From Rhinopomastus cyanomelas (lineage: Eukaryota > Chordata > Aves > Bucerotiformes > Rhinopomastidae), in assembly GCA_013400115.1 (NCBI GenBank), contig VXBP01003618.1, positions 1-64,000 on the forward strand: a stretch of 64,000 nucleotides of DNA, read 5' to 3'. The notes beneath the pieces were generated by a model that saw only the letters and a list, made by a program, of their open reading frames with translations, ran no database searches and had not been told where the DNA came from. Within the stretch, counting starts at the first letter, position 1, and each line of letters begins with the position of its first letter. Positions 1-10,778 of this stretch are shown here, in pieces. Both the position numbers and the translations under genes were made by a program.

Positions 1-370
1 CAGGGCAACGCACTGGCACACCCAGCACCAGCAGAACCCAGAGCGACAGCGCGCAGCTACGGAAAGGCTCGAGAGAAGAGTTGCAGGCCCACTGACAGGC
101 TGCTCACCTGGTGCCTGTCTACCAGCACAAGTCAGGACCGACACCTTCACCTGTCCCTCAGACTGCTCTTGTCTCGAAGAACCAATGATCTCCACCATGT
201 GCCAGTGAACCCAGTATGTACAGCCCAGGACATGCCAGTACACCTGAGGAGAAGAGCCCAGCTGAGGGAAGACAAGCCCAGCCCCAGTGCTCCCACAGAA
301 GGTTGCACAGAACAGGCACAAGAGATCAGACAGGAGCCTTGACAGCCTCTGCCCTCCCAGCAGAGGATAC

Positions 371-2050
371 CTGCACAGGCCACGTGCCGTTGTTGCTCTG
401 GCAGAAGTCCCCCTCGTCGCCCGCGCTGACCTGCTCAAAGTCCTCCAGCATGCGCACCCGCATGCCCCGCACCAGGGTTGCACGCACATAGTCCACGTAG
501 CTGCTGCGGCTGGGGAAGGCTGACCGTGTCTTGAAGATGCTGGGCTGTTTTGGTGAGGGAGAAGGAGCTGCTTGAGCAGTGGTGCAGGATGTAGCCCTGT
601 GATGGAAGATGGAGCGGGTGGTGCGAGGCCGCAGCTCCCGCTGGGGCGGCCTGTGGCTGTGCTGCCAGCCCATCGCGTGCACCAGCTCCAGGATGAGGTT
701 TGCCATCGCCATGCTGAACTCAAACTCCTGCTTCACACGGCTCTTCTCCTCAGAGAGCAGGCTGGGCACAGCACAGTCCTGCTGCTCTTCTCCCTGCTGC
801 CCACCACTGCTGAGCCTGTCCATCAGAGAGGTGACACACAGGTAGCGCTTCACCAGCACAAACAGCAGCTTCCCAGGGATCTGAAACAAGCAGAGCTGTT
901 GGATTCCAGCCCCCACAGAGCCCCCAGCCCCTTGCTCTCACCAAGCCACCAGCTCATCCAAAGTCAGGCTCCTGTGAAAGCTCTGGAGCAGGAGGCAGCA
1001 GCAGACACCTCTCAGCCCACCGACACCTCTCTGCTCAGAGACAAGGTTCTTCATGTGCTGCTCCACCACCCCCCAGCCTCAAGCCAGGCCCAGATCTTGT
1101 GCCAGCTCTCCCAGTAACCAGTCCTGCTCAACCACCCACTGTCCCCTCCCAAACAAAGACATCAGCTCTGGCACCTCTCACACCCCTCACAACCTCTAAA
1201 GCCCAGTCTGGCTGGGCCTGCCCTTACCTGGGGAAGGTGAATCCCCTCAAAGGAGATGCAGTGCTCTTCAGAGGACATTGTCTCAGCAAACAGCTCCAGC
1301 AAGGTGCAGCGACTGTCAAAGTCCATGTGCTGCTCGATGCCATCCTGCTGGCTCAGCGACAACAGGACAGAGGCCCAGCTCCCTGCAACAACAACAAAAC
1401 CTCTTCAGGCCCCTAAAGATAACTCTTCACCCACCCTCCCTCCGCAGGGCAGACCTGCAGGCAAGGAAGAGCCCAGCTGCTCAGTGGAACCCAGAGACAT
1501 GTCCTGTCCTTGAGTCTGGGTTGACAACACTTTGCTCCACGGAACAGCACTGCATCCCCACCCCTACGGCTGCAGGATTCCTACAAAGCAGCAGCCCCAA
1601 AAAACTGACTCCAGCACAGGGCCCAGAGAATTAACAAGTTTGAACCTGGATNTCTGCCATCTGCCGGCTAGCTCTCTGCACCAGGCTCCTCACATCAGCT
1701 TTCATCTCCAGCAGTGAGACTTCATCCAGCAGAGCATCTGCAGCCGACGCACCGCCCGCCTTCTCTTTCACCCACTGACCTTCCAGCTTGCCTTTGCCCA
1801 GCAGCACTGGGCAGCTGGCACAGACCTCTTCTGCAGACATCCACATGGAGATCTTCTCTGGCTTGGTATCCGCAGAGGGGGCACCGCTGCCTCCCTCTGC
1901 TCCCTCCTCCAGGCTGACTATGCTCCACTGGATCAGGTACTCGGGCTGGCCGTCGTGGCCTCGCCGCTGCCGCAGCAGCTCATCTGGGCAGGCCTGCAGC
2001 CTGGGCCCCAGGCGCACGGGCGGGCTGTCATTTCGCCTCTCGTTGACCAT
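371..2050 (-). CDS. CUL9: Giant atypical cullin, N-terminal part (CUL9/CUL7 family)
   Basis: These are the first coding exons of a p53-binding cullin scaffold of a cytoplasmic E3 ubiquitin ligase. Exons on the minus strand are about 1653-2050 (start ATG at 2050-2048), 1228-1382 and 371-880, each with GT/AG borders; the gene continues past position 1. The start MVNERRNDSP leads into LGPRLQACPDELLRQ, RGHDGQPEYLIQW and MWMSAEEV. The middle exon carries SLSQQDGIEQHMDFDSR and FEGIHLPQ, and the last carries IPGKLLFVLVKRYLCVTSL and then MRVRMLEDFEQVSAGDEG, the start of the CPH domain that contacts p53 in CUL7, CUL9 and HERC2. The wording is closer to CUL9 as I remember it, but the place next to MRPL2 is that of human CUL7, so the paralogue name is uncertain. 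The first coding exon stops at an N at 1652, and some 50-60 expected residues are absent. The ATG lies about 17 bp inside an exon whose acceptor is near 2067, so the 5' UTR is split. Confidence 0.85.
1652..1652. other. Single N, probable collapsed assembly gap
   Basis: An isolated N interrupts the first cullin coding exon just after the residues RASRQMA. Downstream on the minus strand the frame meets a stop after six codons. The segment that family members carry before the GS-A-VLLSLSQQDG exon is not found between 1383 and 1652, so real sequence is probably missing here. Confidence 0.7.
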
Positions 2051-2295
2051 GGCAGGAAAAGTGCCTGCAGGGAGAAGGGGCTGGGGAGATGCGGCTGGGG
2101 CACAGCTAGAAATCTACCACCCTGCGGGTGACAGCTCATACAGCATGATGGTGCAAACATTCAATACTGGTGGTACTGGAAGGCAGGTTAGGAGTGTGAC
2201 CTCCTAACCCTACAGGACTGCTTGCTATGAGGTATGTTTGGGTTTCTTTGGAAAACAGCATAGAAGCATCAGAGATAACTGGGCTGGACACAGTG

Positions 2296-2550
2296 ATCAC
2301 AGAACATTAGGAATTGGAGGGGACCTCAGAAGATCATCTAATCCAATCCCCCACACACAGCAGGATCACCTAGACCAAGTCGCACAGGAACTTGTCAGGT
2401 GGGTTTTAAATGTCTCCAGAGAAGGAGACTCCACAAAGCCCTGGGCAGCCCCTTCCAGTGCTCTGTCACGGTCATGGAGAAGAAGTTCCTTCTCATATTG
2501 ATGTGGAACCTCCTCTGTTCCAGCTCTATCACTGGATGCCACTGCCAAGA
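2296..2550 (-). repeat. CR1 LINE fragment
   Basis: The 3' tail is at 2296 and the body is truncated near 2550 with an internal deletion after the TTCCAGCT motif. It lies in the 5' UTR intron of the cullin gene, in the same orientation as that gene. Confidence 0.9.
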
Positions 2551-2744
2551 CCTGGTGGGCATGAAGCCACACGGCCAGCAGTGCCCAAGGCAGGCAGATT
2601 CTCTCCTCTGGGCTGCAGAAGCCAGCCTGAGGGTGCTGACGGAGCTTCCCGGGCTGGGTGCAGGGCTACATCAACTCCTAACGCCAGCGCCGGCTGTGCT
2701 GGGGGCTCCTGCCTGCTGGGGGCATCCAGGCAAAGCACAGACGC

Positions 2745-3340
2745 CCCGCTGCCAGTGCCAGGGCTGGTCCCGCCGCCAGCGGGAAGGCAGCTCCTGCTCA
2801 GTGAGGGCCAGCGAGAGCTCTGCCCTGGCTACCGCAGCCCCTTCCCCTGCCCGATCGCAGGCCGGGCAGCCTCACATCGGGGCCCCTCAGGCCTCCCCCA
2901 GGGCGCCCCGTAAAGGAAAGGCCCCGGGGCCTCCCCAGGGCCGCTCCGCGCCAGGTGCCCAACGGGCCCGACCCGCTGCGTCCCCGTCCGCCGCCGCCAC
3001 CGCGCAGCCGCGTTACCTGAGCCCCGCGCTCGGGCCCTTCCGCGGCGGCGGCAGCTGCGCGGCGCCCGGCGCCGCCTCCCGCGGGCAGCCCCGGCTGGCG
3101 GGCGGTGCCGGGGGCGGGCCCAGGCGGCGCGAAGCAAGGTCTGTCGGCAGCGGGGCAGGGAGCCGAGGGCCACACGGGGCACGGGGGCGGTGCAGCGCAG
3201 CACTCGCGGGGCACAAGGCCTGGCAGGGGGCTGCGGAGGTTTGCGCTCCGCATCCGCGCAGCAGAGCGCCCTGGCTGGCAGCCACCTTCCTGCCGTCGCC
3301 ACACGGCTCCGCGAGCTGAGGGTTGGGGAAGAGCCTGGCT
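2745..3340. promoter_or_regulatory. CpG island, probable cullin promoter
   Basis: This block is very rich in G+C and CpG, densest at 2870-3130, and sits upstream of the minus-strand cullin start. It is the likely promoter and first noncoding exon. Long frames across it are by-products of the base composition. No TATA box was seen. Confidence 0.55.
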
Positions 3341-3344
3341 GCGA

Positions 3345-4060
3345 CAGAATCACAGAACGATTGAGGCTGGAAAAGCCCTCTGAGCTCATCCAGCCCAGCG
3401 CAGGACCTGACATCACCCCAGCGGCCTGACCGGGGCACTCGGGGCCACAGCCAGGCTGGCCTGCAACACCTCCAGGGATGGGGACTCCACCATGGCCCTG
3501 GGCAGTCCAGTCCAGCCTCTGATCACCCTTTCCCTGAGGAAGGGCTTCCTGACACCCAACCTAGCCCTCTTCTGGCAGCTTCAGACCCTGCCCTCTTGTC
3601 CTGGTGCTGGCTGCCTGGGAGAAGAGTCTGACCCCCACCTGACTACAACCTCCCTTCAGAGAGTTGGAGAGAGGGAGAAGGCCCCCCTGTGTCCTCTCCT
3701 CCAGGCTAAACACCCCCAGCTCCCTCAGCCTCTCCTCATCAGCCTTTCCCTCCAGTGGAGCTAGAAGGGGAGCCTCATTGCTCCTCTGGACCCTCTCTGG
3801 TCCCTCAATCTCTTTCTTGAAGTGAGGGCCCCAGAAGTGCCCCCAGTACTCGAGGGGAGGCCTCCCCAGTGCCCAGTTCAGGGACAGAATGGCATCCCTA
3901 GTCCTACTGGCCACACTATTGCTGATCCAAGCCAGGATGCCATTGGCCTTTCATGCCACCTGGGCACCCTGCTGGCTCCTGTTCAGCCGGTTATCAATCG
4001 GTAGTCCCAGGTCCCTGTCTGCCAGGCTGCTCTGCAGCAAGTCAGGCCCAGCATGACTGC
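3345..4060 (-). repeat. CR1 LINE fragment, older subfamily
   Basis: About 700 bp of a divergent CR1 subfamily whose tail reads GGCTGGAAAAGCCCTCTGAG rather than the common GGATTGGAAGGGACCTC form. It fills the space between the cullin CpG island and the 3' end of MRPL2. Confidence 0.85.
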
Positions 4061-4198
4061 GTGGAGCTCTGTTAGATCCCACTCAGGGCCTCACCCACCC
4101 CCCAAACTCAAGCCAAGGCAGTCCGCAGCCCTACACTCGCTGCAGACCAAGTGTTCCCTGAGGCAGCAGTGACACAACAGCAGTAGCATGGAAAACAC

Positions 4199-4204
4199 TT
4201 TATT
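4199..4204 (-). terminator. MRPL2 poly(A) signal
   Basis: AATAAA on the minus strand, followed by a T/G-rich stretch (GTGTTTTCC). It starts only 11 nt after the TGA at 4218-4216, so the MRPL2 3' UTR is a few tens of bases long. Confidence 0.8.
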
Positions 4205-4215
4205 TGCACAGGACA

Positions 4216-5930
4216 TCAGTCCTGTGCTGTGATCCGCGGTAGGTTGACGTAGCTCTTCATGGGTGGGATAGGCTTGATCTTGCGCCCAGCCCAGCCCCCC
4301 TTGCGATGCCACAAGCCTGTGTGCGGACGCTTGCCCAGCCAGCGGTTCCGGCCTGCCTTCCCAATCACTCGCTTGTTGTGGTCAACGTTGGACACACGGC
4401 CCACCGTGGCCACACAGGTCTCCAGCACCTAGGGGACAGAGAAGAGCTGCAAGCCTCCCTGGGGACACACAGCTGCATGCCCAGGCCGTCAGGTCGGGGG
4501 TAGTACAGCTCCTCTACCTGCATTTGCCTCTTGGAGGGCAGCTGCACAATGGCCGTCCCATTCACTTTCCTCAGGAGCACCCCACAAGTCCCTGCAACAG
4601 TCAAGAGGAGAGCAGGCTGCTGCCCCAAGCAGCAGGACAAAGTAGCCCACCCTGTGGTGAGCACATCCTCACGCTTGGGACTCCCCAAAGACCCCACCAC
4701 ACAACACTTCTTCCTGAAGTCAGGAAGGCTCCTCCACCAGGAACTGACAGGACAGAGCTGTCTCTGCCTCTCTCTGGAGGGCTGTTTTGAACCCTGCCAA
4801 GGGAGGACAGCAATTCCCCGTCACTGGCCACCCAGAGCAGCGTCCCTCTGCCCTCCTCTCCGTCTGTGCTAAGCCAAGGCCAGCTACAAACAGCATCGCA
4901 CCAGCTGCCCGGATGTACTGTGCCCCCTTCCCAGGGTGACTCTCCAGGTTGCAGATCAGCGTGCCGACAGGCAGCGCCCCGAGAGGGTAGGCATCCCCTT
5001 CGTTGGCCAACACTGGAAGACAGAAGCCGAAGAGTTGGGCAAGGAAGAGCAGACGAGCCCTTGCCAGGGTGAAGGCAGCTGCCCGTGTGGTGCACCTGCC
5101 ATCCTGCCGATTTGAGGTGAGTTGGTTATAATGTCCCCAGCTTGCATGTTCTCCGTGGCTATGATCCAGCGCTTCCGGTTGCCCCCGGCCACCAGGGCGA
5201 TGTCAGCCGACCTGCAGGGGAACCCAGGGTGGGTGGCGGCTTAAAACGAGACCAACCACCCGGTGAGCCGGTGCCCCACCACCCACCTGCAAGGGTCGTA
5301 TCGGACGCGGATGACCTTCTCCTTAAAGGGCTCCGACGGGGCCCCCTTCTCATAGCGCAGCCGCTGGAAGTCGATCATGCGGTACCGCCGCTTGTGTCCC
5401 CCGCCGATGCCCCGCACGCGGATGCGGCCTGCGGGACAGAGGAGCGGCTGCACAGGGGCTCGTCCCGCCCCGCCAGCTCCAAGCAGCCGGTGCGGAACCC
5501 CGCCGGCCCCCACCCGCCCTGTCTCCCTCCCNCGCCGGGCCCCCCTTCTCATAGCGCAGCCGCTGGAAGTCGATCATGCGGTCCCGCCGCTTGTGCCCCC
5601 CGCCGATGCCCCGCACGCGGATGCGGCCTGCGGGACAGAGGAGCGGCTGCACAGGGGCTCGTCCCGCCCCGCCAGCTCCAAGCAGCCGGTGCGGAACCCC
5701 GCCGGCCCCCACCCGCCCTGTCTCCCTCCCGCCTACCGGTGTGGTCGCGGCCGCCCGTCTTCTTCATGCCCACGGGCCGCACCGTGTACTTGACCCGGCA
5801 CTTCCACATAGGGTCGGTGGTGCAGCGCGGGGCAGAGCCGCATATCCCGCGGCAGGCGGCCAGCAGCGGCGGGGCGGGCGCGGGGAGCGGGGCGCGGGGC
5901 AGCGCGGGGAGCGGGGCGCGGCGCGGCGCG
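4216..5930 (-). CDS. MRPL2: Mitochondrial ribosomal protein L2 (uL2m)
   Basis: uL2m is a core rRNA-binding protein of the mitochondrial large subunit near the peptidyl-transferase centre. Minus-strand exons, all with GT/AG borders and consistent phase, are: from about 5930 to 5737 (N-terminal part, ...MWKCRVKYTVRPVG, then GGRDHTG), 5287-5428 (GRIRVRGIGGGHKRRYRMID to RYDPCR), 5096-5211 (SADIALVAGG, KRWIIATENMQAGD, IGRMA), 4902-5012 (ANEGDAYPLGALPVGTLI, QYIRAAG), 4518-4591 (TCGVLLRKVNGTAI, QLPSKRQMQ) and 4216-4428 (ATVGRVSNVDHNKRVIGKAG, RNRWLGKRP, WHRKGGWAGRKIKP, ending ITAQD). The uL2 signatures GGGHK-R-R-IDF and GRNRWLGKRP are intact. The start codon is not visible because an N at 5932 cuts the first exon. 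A second, partial copy of the 5287-5428 exon at about 5541-5634 looks like an assembly duplicate. The gene lies head to head with KLC4, as in human. Confidence 0.95.
5341..5731 (-). repeat. Direct duplication of MRPL2 exon and intron around an N
   Basis: The roughly 190 bp at 5341-5531 recurs at about 5541-5731 with only about three differences, and the two copies meet at the N at 5532. The copy at 5541 lacks the exon's 3' end and donor and has Asp where the complete copy has the conserved Tyr (GHKRRYRMID). This is the signature of two unmerged contig ends or haplotypes. Confidence 0.85.
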
Positions 5931-6330
5931 GNGGGGGACGCAGCAGATGGTGGGGGCCGGGGCGGCGCGGCCTCCCGTGGCGGAGCGGAGCAGGGCCCCC
6001 ACAGGGGCAGGTCGTGTGGCGGTCGCCGGGCCTGGGTCGCCGAGCCCCAGCGCTCTCTGACCGCCGGGAAGTGTGTGCGAGCGACAGCGCCCGGCTCGGG
6101 ACCGCCGTGCCCGGGGCTGCCGGGCCGCGCTGACGCTGCCTGGCGAGGCCGGCACTAAGGGCGCTGGCTCTGCGGACTTTGGAGCCGGCGGGGTGTGCCC
6201 GCAGCCGGCAGTGCCTAGTCCCTTCTGGCACTGAGGCGAGCTTCTGGCTCTGGGGCCGCGCCTCAGGCGGCTTCCTGGGCTCCTCGGCAGGCAGGGCCAG
6301 CTGCTTCTCCACCCTAGCCCCCCGAGCAAG
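5840..6330. promoter_or_regulatory. CpG island at the 5' end of MRPL2
   Basis: This is extreme G+C with repeated GGGGCGCGGC units around 5880-5935, and it contains the N at 5932. It covers the 5' end of MRPL2 and may also serve KLC4 on the other strand, since the two genes diverge here. No KLC4 noncoding first exon could be fixed. Confidence 0.6.
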
Positions 6331-9300
6331 GTGTGTGTGTGTCTCTGGCGAGAGTGGGGCAGCCTAAGCTCCCAGTCGTGGCTGTTTCCAGGGTGCTGTG
6401 GCTGCAGACTGCGGGAGTCACTGCTCTATAATTAGTCAGTGTCTTCACTGCCAGGAATGGTTTTCAGCTCAAGATAAATAATACGTGTCCGCTCTTCTGC
6501 TGTGCAACTCACGTGGATGTTTTCTACACTGTGCTGTAGCCCGCAGCCAGCCGGGCTTGTCTTCTCAAAGTAGGGAAGGGAAGACAGTCAGATGTTTTGG
6601 TGAAGATGTGTTTTGAGATGAGGCAAGAGACAGCCTGTGTGTCAACATGGCTGGGCATCCTCCGAAGACACCTCCAACCCTTCCCTCTCTAGGGAGAGAG
6701 AGGAATCCTGCTGAAGCACTGGCTCCGGCAGATGTGGGTAGCTGGGGTCCACCAGCCATGCAACCAGAGGCTCACAAAACATTGTAGAGAGAGCAGCGTG
6801 AAGGCTGCGAGTACCCACGGATAGCGATAATCTGGTGGTGTTGGATGCTGAGGTGTTTTGTCCTCTCTCCGCGTAAAGCATCCAGAGATGGAACGAACGC
6901 TTCGAGGCGCCTGGCCCAGCTCTGCACTGCGCAGTGCTGACACAATGGGACTCCCACTGGTCTCGTATCTGGCAGCGATGGCCATCACACCGCTGGAGGC
7001 TTCTCTGCAGCTTCACCTGCTTCACCTTAGGGGCTGGGATGGGCTCAGGATGTAAAACCTTTTGCCACGAGGTCGTAGGTAGGATGGAGCAAAATCGATC
7101 TGGTTCTAGGGCATCTTTGGCCATCCGAGCAGGAGCCCCTTGTGCAGCGTGAAGTGGCTCTGCTCCGTTCCGCTCGGTCCCCGAGGAGGGCAGCCTTGGG
7201 TCTGGCGGGCATGGCACGTCCTGCGCTGCCTGGAGAGCGTCCGAGGCCGTCCTGTTGCCGGGGCCTGGCTGCATCGCTCCCCTCCCCCTGCTGCAGTGTG
7301 GTTGGCTGTGCGGCGCCCGGTGCCCGCGTTGCTGCGGGAGCGGGAGGGCAGCGAAGCAGGCGCCGAGCGAGTCCCCATCGCCGGGCCGCTGCCTCTGCGG
7401 GACCCAGGGGAGCGCCCGCGCTGGACAAGCTGCTGCAGGCAGGCAGGTACCGCTCCTCTGCACTGCGGAGGTGGGAGGGAGGATTCCCAAGCGCTGACTG
7501 AGCGGGCAGGGTGCCCAGCCGTCCTCCTGTAACAAAGGACCGCTTTCAAGTGCGATTTCGGGCAGAGCTGATGAAAACTGTCCGCCTGGGGAAGCCAGCA
7601 GTTAGCCAGGCAGGCATGGAGTTTCCCTGTGGGGATGCTGGGGAGGGATGAAGGGGCTTCTCTGGGTTGTTTGTCCCAAGGATACACAGAGGGCGTGCCT
7701 CCTGCTGCTAGACAAAAGCCGGAGAGACGGTGATGGAGGCAGCTCCTAGCACACAGCAGTGGCTCTCAAACTTCCAGAGCCTTGTTTTCCCTAAACCCTT
7801 TGTCCCGTTTATATATTGCTTACTAAGCTGTGGAGTTGCACCCTACTAAAGGTAGGGAGTAAGGGAATAGCTAGTAAGCTTCCGGGAGGGAGAAGATGCA
7901 GCTGGGGAGAGGTGTCTAAAGAAGGGCTGGGGGATGGTGTTGCAGCAGAATGTTCTGGCCAGGCAGCTGGGAGAAATATGCACTATGGTGGGAGGCAGCA
8001 GCGTGTTACCAGCAACCGCAGGCTCCCCTGCGTCTTCTGTAACTGGCATCTGGCACTGTCTCGTGGCTTCATCCTCGGATCTCTTCCCCTTGGTCTTCCA
8101 TGCCACCTTGGAGACAAGGAAAGCGCTTGCCCCCACCCTTGCGCAGGGGGAGGGATGATGGTGTTCGGCATCAAAGATCTGGCCAGCTCAGACACAGGGT
8201 AAATAAACATGGCTGAGCTTTGCTGTAATTGGCAGGAGGAGCAGGAAGCATGTGTTCTCTCATCTACTGTTTTGGAAGGGTGTCCAAGTAGGAACAACAG
8301 CACTAACTCCAAGTACCAAAACGGTTCCGGGGCACAAAGGACACACGACAAGATTTTCTGACCTTGTCGTGCTGGATAAAGGCTCGTTTTGCTAGGACAG
8401 ACACACACAGCTCCTCAGAGAACTCCAGCTAGTCCAGGAAGCCAAAGGTAAAAACATCCTTTGCTTGTTGCACAGGTAGAGCTTTGTTGCCTGCCTTGTG
8501 ATTTACAAGGCTCGTTTGCTTCTGGGAATGATAGCCCAGTCTGGCAGCTGCTCCTTGCAGCTGCTCCAGGTACCTTGTGGAGGGAAAGTAGGGGCTCAGG
8601 AGTCTCCAGAGTGGCCCTGGGGCACAGCATCCTCAGATGGCCACAGTCTCCCATGTCAGATAGCTCTATCCTACCTACAATCTTGTGGTGAAAGGTTTTA
8701 CATCATCTGATCGTAGCTGCATCCTGACCCTCGCCCATGGCCCTGAGGCAAATCCAGCACATTATCCTCACATTAGAGAGATGCTTGCAGAGGCACAGAC
8801 TCCTGAGAATTATCCTGCCTGCGTAGATACCACTTCGTGCTGTCAGGGCGAGGTGATGTCTCTCACTCTGTGATTTATAGAGCGAGACTCTCAATCAGAT
8901 CCTGAAGCTAGGCAGAGATGCTTGTCCTGGCTTTGTTCCAGCTGCTTAGCTCTTGTCTCCCCTAGCCCGGAAAACAGCTTTAATTGTGTTCTGCTGTAGT
9001 CCTGGGAGCAGCAGATGCAGAATGGATTTGGTGAGCTGCTTTAGACATGACAGCAGAATGTTTAAAAACAAGCTTGCTGGTGGGGATGGTGTAGACTGCA
9101 GTTCTGGTTCCATTGGCCAGCTGGGATTGTCAACTGCAGTGAGGATCAGAATGGCTTTCTGCTGTGGGGTAGGAAGCAACCAGGTCCTTTCTGTAGTGAT
9201 GTGAAGCTGAGTTGTTGTGCCCTTGCCCCAGCTTTCAGGAACTTTATGCTGTGGTAGCTTTTCCATTCAAGACTGTAGGTGGAGAGTTGAATCTTCTGGG

Positions 9301-10075
9301 ACGCAGGAGTGTTTAGTGCTGAATGGAAAGAGCATGAAGAGAGCCTCCTGTTACCTTGTGGGCAAGCCCTTCCACCTGAGCTGCAAACCAAGTTCTTTAG
9401 TCTCAGTTAAAAGCCTCTGGAGCTCTTTCAACCTGCTGACTAGCACAGACGTTTCCAACACAAGCCTTCTGGTATCTAGGGAAAAACCCCTGGAGCTTCA
9501 CACTTGGGTAGAGCTGGCGTACAGAAGCAGTCCTGGTCTTGGTGGTTGTCAAGGGATTAAGGAAGGCTAAACTGTTTCCAGTGCCACAGTCAACTTGAAC
9601 TGGGTTAGGTATGACTCTAAAGCTTAAGAAACAGTGAAAACTCTAGAGGGAATCTTTTCTGGGCTTGAACATTAGCTTTAAAACCATCCAAGGGGTGTCT
9701 GAATGCTGAGGAGAGTCCTGCTGTTTGGGCATTGATGAGCATGAGTGAGATAGACCTCCTTTTCTCCACTCTCTGGTCTGCTGCTGGAAGTGAACTTCAT
9801 TGCCTCACTTGCTTTAGGACAGAGGGTTCCTGTCCCCACAGGACCTTGCTGAAAGGAGACAAGTGCTGCACGCCCTTCCTCTGACCCTAGAGTCAGTTTC
9901 TAGTGCTGTGGTGCCTGGTTCCTTTGTCCTGAAGTGGTGTTCAGCAAATGCAAATGTAATAAGGACTTTAGCTAAGAAATTCTGAGGAGGAGGTGAGGGT
10001 TTTGTTCACTCCCACATGAGTGTGGTTAAGCCATGGGACATGAACCTGAAGACTTTGTGTGATCTAACCCTGACT
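6331..10075. other. Intergenic / possible KLC4 5'-UTR intron, no gene recognised
   Basis: I found no conserved coding sequence here. A second GC-rich, CpG-containing block at about 7140-7460 ends in a plausible splice donor (CAG-GTACC near 7444-7451). It could be a KLC4 noncoding first exon or an alternative promoter. Long frames on both strands across 6640-7690 match no family I know. Confidence 0.4.
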
Positions 10076-10232
10076 GAGTCTATGACTTGGTCTAGGTGAT
10101 CCTGCTGTGGCAGGGGGATTGGACTAGATGATCTCTCAAGATCCCTTCCAATCCCTAATGATTCTGTGATTCGATGATCTTTGTGGACTAGATGATCTTT
10201 CAAGGTCCCTTCCAATCCCTAATGTTCTGTGA
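10076..10232 (+). repeat. CR1 3' tail with a duplicated end
   Basis: A short CR1 3' end whose terminal 50 bp (GGACTAGATGATCTTTCAAG to GTTCTGTGATC) is repeated in tandem at about 10177-10232. Confidence 0.85.
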
Positions 10233-10512
10233 TCTCCATTTTAAGAGATACTCAGGCCTTGGCTGGACACAGATACCTGGTCAGATACCTGCTTGGAGTG
10301 AGGGGATGAACCTCTAAGAGACCTCTAGGTATCCCTTCCAAGTAATGGAACAGCCAGGCTTTTATCAGGGAAGTTGCAGTGCAACAGTCTCTGTGCCATC
10401 ATCTGTGTGTTGCAGTGCAAGAAAGGTCCAGGCTGGAGGCTGGGGCTGGGAAGATACTTCTGGCGGAAGATGAGGCTCTAGGGTGCTTTTTGGCAGTAGA
10501 ATGGAGGAACTC

Positions 10513-10778
10513 CAGTGATAGGAGTGATAGGATGAGGGGCAGTGGGTGTCAGCTGGAACAGAGGAAAGTTCCACATCAATATGAGAAGGAACTTCTTCCC
10601 AGTGAGGGTGACAGAGCCCTGGAAGGGGCTGCCCAGGGGGGTTGTGGAGTCTCCTTCTCTGGAGATGTTTAAAACCCTCCTGTGTGACTTGGTCTGGGTC
10701 ATCCTGCTGTGTCAGGGGATTGGACTAGATGATCCTTTGAGGTCCCTTCCAATCTCTAAAGATTCTATAACTTGATGA
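10513..10778 (+). repeat. CR1 LINE fragment
   Basis: A 5'-truncated CR1, starting at the GATAGGATGAGGGGCAGTGG motif and running to the 3' end. Confidence 0.9.

Noticed and set aside
2399..3319. 306-codon plus-strand frame
   Set aside because: Begins in a CR1 and continues through the CpG island. It is a composition artefact antisense to the cullin 5' region.
5142..6158. 338-codon plus-strand frame
   Set aside because: Antisense shadow of MRPL2 exons and the CpG island, crossing two Ns.
6642..7535. 297-codon minus-strand frame
   Set aside because: No family resemblance, mixed composition, no supporting splice sites; a by-product of G+C content.
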